Positions 13,401-20,395 of a DNA stretch of 64,000 bases are shown here, piece by piece (positions within the stretch are counted from its first letter, which is position 1; every line of letters starts with the position of its first letter). Source of the stretch: Liolophura sinensis. Taxonomy: Eukaryota > Mollusca > Polyplacophora > Chitonida > Chitonidae. The notes under the pieces were generated by a model, which saw only the letters and a list, made by a program, of their open reading frames with translations, did not search any database and was not told the origin of the DNA. The translations under genes and the position numbers were made by a program. The stretch is from NCBI RefSeq assembly GCF_032854445.1, contig NC_088297.1:13877335-13941334 (forward strand), in the 5' to 3' direction.

Positions 13401-16381
13401 AGCTTCTCACCAATGCTGTGAGTTCAAGTTCGGCTCAAGCTGGCTTCCTCCCTGGCCGTACGTGGGAAGGTCTTCCAACAATCTGCGGACGGTCGTAGGT
13501 TTCGCCCGGGCTTTTGCCCTATTTCCTCCCACCATACTGCTGGCCGCCGTCGTATAAGTGAAATGTTCTCGAGTACGGCGTATAACACTAATCAAATAAA
13601 TGAATAAGTATATGCCTATCAGTGTTTGCTATGTATCTAGTGATAGAAACAGTTTAATGATGGTGCTTAACAGTTAAAATACATCTCCATGACGCAAGTG
13701 TGTAGTAAACATTTATCCATGTGCATGTTTTTCGATTTTATTTTCTTTTATTTAAGACGGTGGAATGGGTTGGGATGGGGAGGGCGGTACTTGTTGCAAG
13801 AAAGTGTGAATGATGAAAGTTCGATGAAAATAACTTGAAAATGATTATGGCTCTCCCTGAAAACGAAACACTTGCGCCTGATCGAATATAAACAAAAAAC
13901 AAATCCACATCTGTCTTATAAACATTTTCCTTCCCTTTAAATCCAGGCGTTACCATCGGCTCCACGGAGATCTCCTTTAACGACAGAAGTAAGTGTGAGG
14001 ATGATTCGACAGTGTGAAGCATGTACACATTCCTAACCATCTATCATTGCGAAACTGTTTGAACACTTGTGTTCATTGTGCACAGCGACCATATTATGTA
14101 TTTTTTGTCGGCTTTCTTCATATATGTAAGTAATTATGCAACGTAGGTTTTCTTATAACGGTATATTACAGCTTACAGTGCTGTCAGATTATGAGTCTGC
14201 CCGGTTACCTCCCACCATAATTGCTGGCCGCCGGCATATACGTGAAATATCCTTGAGTACGGCGTAAAACAACAATCAAATAAATAAATAAATAACGTTC
14301 AGGTTTACCTATTCTTAAAGGTGGAGAAAACGTAAAAATTACATGAAGTTCAGTTGAAGGACTGCGAAAAATTAGAGGTAAATGTGGACTTCAAAATTTT
14401 TTTCGATTTTTCTTTCAAGAGAAAAGGACACTTGAAAATAATTAATTTTGTGCATGGTGGGCATCTGGGACATATTTGGGATTTATAGTCTTTGTGTAAT
14501 AATGTTATAAATGATGATGTAAAACATGATTAATAAATATATTTGCATGAGCATTTGGTATTTTCAGCTACAAATGGGCTCAATCTGGATTTTGATCATA
14601 TTGATATGTTTAATATATTCATGAATATTATAATAATTCAGCTTAAATGCATATGTTTGGATATAAACAACAAATTTAAATTCAAGTATATTTATTAAAC
14701 ATACATCACATCCTTATTTAGAACATTATTATGCAACGATGATACATATCAAAACGTGTCCCCAAATACCCACCATACAAAAATATTTTCAAATACACTT
14801 TTTTCCTGAAGAAATAAATCAAAGACCATATTTGCTAAGTCCAAAATAAGTTTTGATGCTCTTTCATGTCATCTTGGCATCATTTGTATCTTTTCACTTT
14901 TAAGTGCACCCGGGCGAGAAAAGCCAATTGAGTTCTTTTAAAAGGTAAATTGTTCAACCTGAAACTAGCAGGTGTATAACTATTTACCATTTGGAACGTC
15001 GAATGGTCAGCGTGGACCTGGTTGATTCATCTGGACGTCAACGACGTCACAAAGAATGATCTCCAAAAAAAAATAACGGGCACCAGCAAGGTGGTGGAAA
15101 CAGATGTATACATAGATATTAAAAATACTGATTTTTGTTTTCATAAGGAAAACTTTCACAGTCGCGTGCAATATCAGAGGAAGGACGGGGACGATATTTG
15201 CAATTTAAATTACAAGTACATGTTTTTTGACATTCATTGTTTCAGCTTTGGAATATTTCGGAATTGGATTAGCAATCTTGGCATCCCTTATGACCGCATT
15301 GATTTTAGGGTGGTTGATACGACGGTAAGTTCGCTTCACTAATTATTATTTATTATTTATTTAATTATTAATGAAATCACTAATTTATTTATATATTTGA
15401 TCTCGGTTTAACGCTACAGTTTTTACGTTTATACCATGGCGTCGTGGTCTCCAACCAACGTAAAACTGCGGGAACGGCCACACCAGCTTATTTTCACCAA
15501 GGTCTGGCAACAACGTGCGGATGGCCGTGGGTTTCCCCCGGGCTGTGCCCGGTTTCCTCCCACCATAATGCTGGCCGCCGACGTATAAATGAAATATTCT
15601 TGAGTACGACGTAAAACACCAATCAAATAAATAAATAAATATTGTCACCAAGGCCCCAAAAATAGTGAGAGCGGGGGAATCTACAGATTCATTGTGGAAG
15701 ACTGGGTTTTAAACCCAACCTTGTGCTCAGAGCCATTAACATGTCTTTCAGCACAAGAATATGCTCAACTCAGGAAAAAAAATTAAATTAAAAATTGATA
15801 GCTTCTACTGCATAAACATGCATGCACATTGTTGTATTTGCAGAAGACGGAGAAGATCAAGCCCGCTCGTTGAGGAGTATAATCCAGCGGATAATCCGGC
15901 AGTCGATGATCAAGGTGTTACCATAGAACCTATACGTGCTGACGTTTCAACGCCAGTAAGAGCTGATCTAGAACAAGGTAATAGGTCAAGAGGTTTAACG
16001 CCGGAAACTACATCGCCAGAAACATCTAATTCAGGCGCAACGCTCTCGCAGCAGTTTGGCGAAGCAACGTCAACGTCGCAACCTTTGATCGACACCTCGA
16101 CGTCAGACACTGAAGCGTCCCCTGACGTCATTACTCCCACTACGTCTGACAATGTTCACTCCGAGGCTAGTCAGTTTTCTGCGCATACTGGTAATGAAGG
16201 GTTGGCTGCAAGTGCACTGGGTCGACAACAGAACGCCGGTCTTGGAGAGAGCGTTGGGGACGCTGGAAGAGGTTCTGTACCAAGCCCACAGTCTACGTCA
16301 CAGGCCAATACAGCGTTGGACGCCACACTCCCTGTTATCGATGAAATAGAGGTTTGGCAGGGGTCTACGCGAACCGGATAG
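1408..16381 (+). CDS. Type I membrane protein with seven EGF-like modules
   Basis: I assembled eleven coding exons: 1408-1480, 5079-5243, 7803-7955, 8583-8720, 9733-9855, 10640-10762, 12095-12220, 12886-12993, 13947-13988, 15246-15324 and 15844-16381, giving 555 residues and a TAG stop. All junctions are GT-AG. All are phase 1 until the transmembrane exon, which ends in phase 2. Exon 1 is a signal peptide (MELRELF start, hydrophobic core, SLSQ end). Exons 2-8 each encode one six-Cys or Cys-rich EGF module. Modules 2-5 and 7 start D-[IVL]-D-E-C, the calcium-binding form. [36 protein letters not shown] and [12 protein letters not shown] fit the Asn/Asp hydroxylation consensus. Modules 1 and 6 start VTSxC and lack the calcium motif. 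Exon 10 gives one membrane helix (about residues 354-374) followed by an Arg-rich stop-transfer. The tail is acidic, rich in Ser, Thr and Pro, and has no domain I recognise. It should be a cell-surface receptor or adhesion protein; orthology is not assigned. Because the modules are symmetric phase 1 exons, further or skipped modules are possible. Confidence 0.85.
1715..1795 (+). repeat. SINE family 2 tail fragment
   Basis: It contains AAGATATGGCTGAAAGATTGCCGAT followed by a CCATAATC and CATTC tail, the same 3' domain seen near 12.4 and 37.7 kb. The copy is diverged and short, and lies in intron 1 of the EGF-domain gene. Confidence 0.45.
2712..2777 (-). repeat. SINE family 1 fragment
   Basis: The sequence ACGACGGCGGTCAGCATTG and GGAGGAAACCGGGCAG is the reverse complement of the conserved central domain of family 1. 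Only the central part remains. Confidence 0.6.
2957..3035 (+). repeat. SINE family 1 fragment
   Basis: A diverged central domain (GTTTCCTTCCATTATAGTAC) is followed by AAGTGAAATATTCTTGAG. The tail is missing. It lies just downstream of a C-rich tract (2930-2957). Confidence 0.6.
3205..3480. repeat. Cluster of AACACA/TGTGTT inverted motifs
   Basis: The words AACACAAACTTGTGTTG, AACACAAACATGTGTTA, AACACGTGTTGAAC and CACCTTGTGTTC recur about every 40-60 bases. Each is close to a self-complementary palindrome. No ORF of interest is present. It may be the body of a small non-autonomous transposon in intron 1. Confidence 0.45.
3810..3866. repeat. (TG)n/(TGCG)n microsatellite
   Basis: This is an alternating purine-pyrimidine run of TGTG, CGTG and TGCG steps, lying 5' of the 34-bp minisatellite in intron 1. 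Such runs can adopt Z-DNA. Confidence 0.9.
3930..4397. repeat. 34-bp minisatellite, about 14 copies
   Basis: The core AATTCGTATGAAATTATGCA recurs at a strict 34-base spacing (CGTATG at 3937, 3971, 4005, 4039 and so on to 4379). The linker varies between AGCAATTGCACCAGC and AGCGTTTGTACCAAC. The unit is not a multiple of three. It lies in intron 1 of the EGF-domain gene. Confidence 0.95.
4870..5030 (+). repeat. SINE family 1, head missing
   Basis: It has CTTCTCCGGTTGTGCGTGG, GCAGCAACCTGC, GGTCGTGGGTTTC, ATAATGCTGACCGCCATCG and CTTGAGTACACCGTAAAAC followed by CAATCAAATAAA. It ends only about 50 bases before EGF exon 2, so it sits close to that exon's branch point and pyrimidine tract. Confidence 0.85.
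6100..6733 (+). pseudogene. Degenerate Tc1-like transposase, C-terminal part
   Basis: Fragments in several frames resemble Tc1/mariner DDE transposases: a [15 protein letters not shown] block (6265-6310), then after frameshifts a block containing [19 protein letters not shown] (6525-6585) and [14 protein letters not shown] up to a TGA at 6731-6733. The last block matches the usual end of Tc1 transposases (SPD-L-P-IEH-WD region to an RGGHTRY-like end), but the catalytic SPDLSP motif is altered to SPSLVP. It is broken by frameshifts and lies in intron 2 of the EGF-domain gene on its sense strand. No intact terminal repeats were found. Confidence 0.7.
7622..7690 (+). repeat. SINE family 1 tail fragment
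   Basis: Only GGCTGCCGTCGTATAAGTGAA, ATTCTTGAG and an (AATC)n tail remain. It lies about 110 bases before EGF exon 3. Confidence 0.65.
8168..8402 (-). repeat. SINE family 1, nearly full length
   Basis: Read on the minus strand it has the tRNA-like head (GCGCGCCATCGCGCCATAATG and GAGCCTCTCACC), a degraded B box, GCTCATGCTGGCTTCCTC, the central domain and the TTGAGTACGGCGTAAAAATC tail. It separates EGF exons 3 and 4. Confidence 0.85.
8810..8960. repeat. Family C repeat, partial copy
   Basis: It shares GTTCTGTTATTATAA, GTGTCATATGTAAC and AACAGAATAATCTACTGCAAC with the copies at 0.44 and 23.7 kb. It begins about 90 bases after EGF exon 4. Confidence 0.5.
8971..9038. repeat. T-rich (GTTTTT)n low-complexity tract
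   Basis: A run of GTTTTT and CTTTTT words, with no feature beyond this. It lies in intron 4 of the EGF-domain gene. Confidence 0.85.
11187..11221. repeat. (GT)n next to a G tract
   Basis: GTGTGTGTGT runs into fourteen consecutive G residues. The minus strand is a C tract. It lies in intron 6 of the EGF-domain gene. Confidence 0.9.
12385..12462 (+). repeat. SINE family 2 tail
   Basis: CCACGATATGGCTGAAAAC, GCCAATGTGGCGTTAAACC and ATAATCATTCATTCAT form a SINE 3' end different from family 1. The reverse complement of the same domain is at 37693-37750. Confidence 0.7.
13348..13605 (+). repeat. SINE family 1, full length
   Basis: The tRNA-like head GCCCTCCGTGGCTCAGATGG contains an A box. GTGAGTTCAAGTTC is the B box. 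Next come the GGCTTCCTCCCTGGCCGTAC block, the conserved central domain and the CGAGTACGGCGTATAACAC tail with AAAT repeats. It lies between EGF exons 8 and 9. Confidence 0.92.
14191..14296 (+). repeat. SINE family 1, 3' half
   Basis: It starts in TGCCCGGTTACCTCCCACC and runs through GGCCGCCGGCATATACGTG, TTGAGTACGGCGTAAAAC and an (AAAT)n tail. Confidence 0.85.
14325..14850. repeat. Fold-back element, family A copy 1
   Basis: The left part (CTTTGTGTAATAATGTTATAA, GATTAATAAATATATTTGC, ATGGTGGGCATCTGGGAC) reappears inverted in the right part (TATTTATTAAACATAC, TTAGAACATTATTATGC, CCCCAAATACCCACCATAC). The arms are roughly 150 bases or more around a centre near 14620. A related copy in the opposite orientation lies at 26960-27390. 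No ORF is seen. Confidence 0.65.
15500..15642 (+). repeat. SINE family 1, 3' part
   Basis: The GTCTGGCAACAACGTGCGG block is followed by CCCGGGCTGTGCCCGG, the central domain, TTGAGTACGACGTAAAACAC and an (AAAT)n tail. It sits between the transmembrane exon and the tail exon of the EGF-domain gene. Confidence 0.88.
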
Positions 16382-16458
16382 CTGTTATATGTGGAGAGTA
16401 GAGATCCAGAAAGTGCAGTTATATAATTTTCTATGAAAACAGTGGGAAGTATGTTCCA

Positions 16459-16464
16459 AATAAA
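16459..16464 (+). promoter_or_regulatory. Polyadenylation signal AATAAA
   Basis: The canonical AATAAA lies 78 bases after the TAG stop of the EGF-domain gene, with a TG-rich stretch (GGTGTCATGTTC) just downstream. This implies a short 3' UTR of roughly 100 bases. Confidence 0.65.
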
Positions 16465-16564
16465 GTACAGGTGTCATGTTCATCATATCTAATGAAGAAG
16501 CTCATTTGTGGCAAATTGATAAATGGTGGCTTATTGAGACATGGGGGCTAATTGACACATGGTG

Positions 16565-17000
16565 ACTTACTGAGACAAGGTGGTTAATGGAAATATTGTG
16601 ACTGATTGAGACATGGTGGTTAATGGAAATATTGTGACTGATTGAGACATGGTGGTAAATGGAAATATTGTGACTGATTGAGACATGGTGGTTAATGGAA
16701 ATATTGTGACTGATTGAGACATGGTGGTTAATGGAAATATTGTGACTGATTGAGACATGGTGGTTAATGGAAATATTTTGACTGATTGAGACATGGTGGT
16801 TAATGGAAATATTATGACTGATTGAGACATGGTGGTTAATGGAAATATTGTGACTGATTGAGACATGGTGGTTAATGGAAATATTTTGACTGATTGAGAC
16901 ATGGTGGTTAATGGAAATATTGTGACTGATTGAGACATGGTGGTTAATGGAAATATTGTGACTGATTGAGCCATGGTGGTTAATGGAAATATTGTTACAG
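16565..17000. repeat. 36-bp minisatellite, about 11-12 copies
   Basis: The unit has GGTGGTTAATGGAAATATTG followed by TGACTGATTGAGACAT, repeated with very few changes. The length is a multiple of three and the minus strand has no stop in two frames, so it looks open there. I see no start, splice or domain context that would make it a gene. It begins right after the 3' end of the EGF-domain gene. Confidence 0.95.
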
Positions 17001-17002
17001 TT

Positions 17003-17130
17003 TAAGGATGGTCGTGGGTTTCTCTTGGGCTCTGCCCAGTTTCCTCCTACCATAATGCTGGCCGCCGTCGTATAAGTGAAATATTCTTGAGTACGGCGTA
17101 AAACACCAATCAAATAAATCAATCAAATAA
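17003..17130 (+). repeat. SINE family 1 copy within the 36-bp array
   Basis: AAGGATGGTCGTGGGTTTC, CCTACCATAATGCTGGCCGC, CTTGAGTACGGCGTAAAACA and an AAATC tail lie between the tidy 36-bp array and its diverged continuation, so the SINE probably inserted into the array. Confidence 0.88.
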
Positions 17131-17395
17131 AGTAACTGATTGAGACATGATGGCTCATTAAGATATGGTGGTTAACTAAAATATTGCAACTGACTGAGAC
17201 ATGGCTGTTTAACTTAATGGAAATATTGTAAATGGTTGAGACGTGGTGGATCATTGAGACGGTGACTCATAAAGACATGGTGGTTAATGGAAATACGGTG
17301 GGTGATTGAGACGGCTATTAAAGTTAGATGTGCTGACTAACTGAAACGTGTTGGTTGTGTGAGACATGCTGCCGAGTGAGACCAGATGATTGATT
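17131..17395. repeat. Diverged continuation of the 36-bp minisatellite
   Basis: The words TGATTGAGACATG, GGTGGTTAA and GGAAATATTG recur with indels and substitutions, then fade out. This half is much older or less homogenised than the half before the SINE. Confidence 0.7.
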
Positions 17396-17698
17396 TCGAA
17401 TGCGGAATTAGTTAATGTCCAACGAACGTTCGTCGATTGATAGAGGTAAATTTTTTTTTATTCTGATGGTGAATTTTGCTCATTCACTGAGCCAGATATG
17501 CTATTTATGAATGTTTGGTGATAATTTTCGATTGGGAAATGGATACAATAAAACTATATGTAGCAGTTGGGTTTAATTTTGGTAGGAGATGTAGAAAAAA
17601 TTGCTTTCTTCCGAAGATGATGATAACCGCTTTGTCGTCAAGTACACGACGCTACCGGGCCCTGAGGGTTAATGATATAGTTGCGCCATCTAGTGGCA

Positions 17699-17731
17699 GG
17701 AGGTGGGTGGGGGTGGAGGGGGGGGGGGGGT
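17699..17731 (+). repeat. G-rich tract
   Basis: GGAGGTGGGTGGGGGTGGAG is followed by eleven G residues. It has four or more G runs of at least three, so it could form a G-quadruplex. No nearby gene start was found. Confidence 0.7.
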
Positions 17732-17734
17732 GCT

Positions 17735-18555
17735 GGAGGAATACCGCGCATTAGTAGACCGCTTCAATGTTATCACGTGATTAGGCCAGCTTTTTTGTGG
17801 TGGAGCGCAAGTTTCTCTTGATTGTTGATGTTCACAGTGCTTCAGAGTGCAAACCATGCAACAGCGCCGTCTGCTTTTAAACCTGAGTTGTCGATCAGTT
17901 CCCCCTGGCGGACTATTTTCGCCCCGGCTTCAATATTTATTTATAAAAAGAGGTCAAAATACAATATGTACGCTAAAAAAGTAGCATCTGGTATACATAA
18001 ATGTTTTACGACACGAATAATACCGTTACTGTGTCCAAAAACTGCTACATGAATGAATATACCGACTAAAAACATGCCTTTATTGACAAGTGTTGTCGAG
18101 GTATGTAGTGCTATTTGTATAGGAGAACTTGGCTTCATCGAGTATTGAGATCGTGCAGTGCACTGGGTAAGCTGACGTTAGGAAAACACACACTCACAAC
18201 CACGGCTCCCCGCAGGTACACATTACATTACCGGTACGCGCCGGCGAAGTGCAGTCATGCCCAGGGCACAAGTCCCGTAAGCAGGCTGAGCAACCGCCGA
18301 TGATGGCTGGCGAGTACTTGTAGATAGCTTTTCATATTGACCTTGTAAGCTGGTCCCCTAATATATTCAGGTCACCTACATCCACTGCACAAGAATATCC
18401 TATTTTAATATTTTTTGTCATAATTTTTTTTAAGTCATACGCCGTGGTTACTACAGCTATATTTATTTTTTAAAAAATTCTTCATCTCCTGAGTGGTTTA
18501 TTTACTAGAATATATGCTTCAGACTGACATGAAAAAAAGTAAATTATACTGTTAA
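17735..18555. other. No gene identified
   Basis: I see no splice-supported exon, recognisable protein block or clear repeat in this stretch. It contains short random ORFs only. Confidence 0.5.
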
Positions 18556-18557
18556 TT

Positions 18558-18632
18558 GGTCAGCCAGCAACCTGCGGACGGCCGTGGGTTTCCCCCGGGT
18601 TGTGCTCGGTTTCCTCCCACCACAATGCTGGT
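18558..18632 (+). repeat. SINE family 1 fragment
   Basis: CAGCCAGCAACCTGCGGACG, GCCGTGGGTTTCCCCCGGG and CTCCCACCACAATGCTGG are the middle of family 1. The copy stops abruptly before the TATAAGTG block. Confidence 0.75.
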
Positions 18633-18964
18633 TTGCAGGCTTGCGTGTAGCAGACAACCACGTCTGAGGAGAGGGCGTGGCGTGCTTGATGACAGCGCGC
18701 CAACGGCCCTTCTCAACCACATCTTCCCGAAACAGATATTTCAATCTGAGCAGGTTTATGTGTGTCATTATGACAGGATTATGTAGGCAGCAGAGCAGGT
18801 CTTGGAGTGCATCCACACTCTACTGTGCACTCCACGGCCTCGGGTGCATGGCTTGCACCCCATATAGGCGGCCGGTGCACCTGGCCCGCGTGCTACAACA
18901 CTGTACTACAACATAGGCGTTTCCAGAACACCATGACGTCATACCGCGTCCTATTACGTCATGA

Positions 18965-20350
18965 CTACACCATCGGCCCAGCAAACAATGGCGAATTGGC
19001 CATAAAAAGTTTTTTTTATGGCCAATGATGGCGATACTGGCAGGAACAAAATACGTCCTTCCACAACTTTGCCAGTGTAGTTTTGACGCTGGCCCAACAT
19101 TTGAAAATTAGAAAAGGCACCTCAGCACTGGGTCAAAGTAGGACCGGTACTGGCTTATGTTGATGAGCCAGTTGTGTTTCGTCTATGTTGGCCATTCATC
19201 GTGCCATTGCTGGGAAGCCTGACTTCATAACGATTCGTCGTCTGCTTGTTCAACACCATGCTGGCCAAAACGCAAATTCGATATTTAGAGGGTAAGATCT
19301 TTGATATCCCTGTTAAAATCTTTTAAAGTTTAGTACAGCTTCAATATCTCTTAAGTCATAGTCTAAATATTTCAGTGCTTTTCTTACACACGCCTTGATA
19401 CTGGTTACTTTTAAAGGCAAATCTGATGTTCTCACACAACCATAAAACAACAACAACATTGGATTAACTTGGATTAACTTTATTGATTGGCGTATGTAGA
19501 GACAAACATAATCACATATTTTAGGTATCACTAAAAATTGCTCTTTCTACCAAATGCTGAATGAATACTGGAATTTTTAAATAAAGTTCCGTTGTTTAAT
19601 TAAGCTGCCATAAGTTATGTTGTTCAAATTGTAATTAGCAGCCCACTCAAAAACTATCGTTTCAGGAGCCATTCAAAAGAAGAACTTAATTTCGACAACT
19701 TCCCAACACCAGCCAAGATTTGAGAGGCAAATTGTGCATTGGATCAGAAATGGAGCAGACGAACAGATGTAGGGGCGAGATGCAGAGATGTTTTTATAGA
19801 TTTGAGTTGTGAATGAGATTTGTTTTGAAATTAATAAAATGAGTTTTACGAAAATCCAAACTTTGGTGTTGGTGTTGCTTTGTAATACCTCTATAATTTG
19901 TTGCTCCACTTGTGTTTTCAATATCTTCTCTTGAAAATCCGCTAAACTTTAAGAATTTATTTATTTCATTGATTATTCTTTAACGTCGTACTCAAGAATG
20001 CTGAACTACAAGAGGTCGGACGTTTTGATTAGGGCATTTTCATGTTGAACTCCATTAAACTCACGAAATTATGCACGCAAATGCAATGTGATAACACTGA
20101 AAGATGCACACTGGCGATGTGATGGCAAAACTCGCTAAGCCAGTACCGGCCTATTATGGCGAAATGTTGGTGTGGAACCAGTAACGCGGAGCTGGCCCGA
20201 TAGTCCCATTCCAGAAAAGGTCCAGAATAGGCTCTGCCTTGGTCGATTGCTGGCCAGTCGTGATGGGCCAATGTTGCGCCGACGCGCAAAACTATTCTGC
20301 CCCAGCAATGGTCCACCGACATTGGACCATTACAACAAAAGTAACCGCAC
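18965..20350. repeat. Two blocks of GCTGGCC/GGCCAATG motif repeats
   Basis: Blocks at about 18965-19260 and 20115-20350 are built of recurring short words (GGCCCAGC, TTGGCC, GGCCAATG, GCTGGCC, CCAGCAATGG, GTACTGGC and GCCAGTACCGGCC). The 850 bases between them are AT-rich and lack these words. This may be one repeat element split by an insertion, or two arms of a larger element. The class is not recognised. Confidence 0.45.
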
Positions 20351-20395
20351 CAGAATACGGTCATTCCTGCACTGTTTACTGGGTATAAATCACGA

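Noticed and set aside
16502..17122. 206-codon and 135-codon minus-strand ORFs across the 36-bp array
   Set aside because: The unit is a multiple of three, so any stop-free unit gives a long ORF. The longer ORF also runs into a SINE. There is no splice or domain context.
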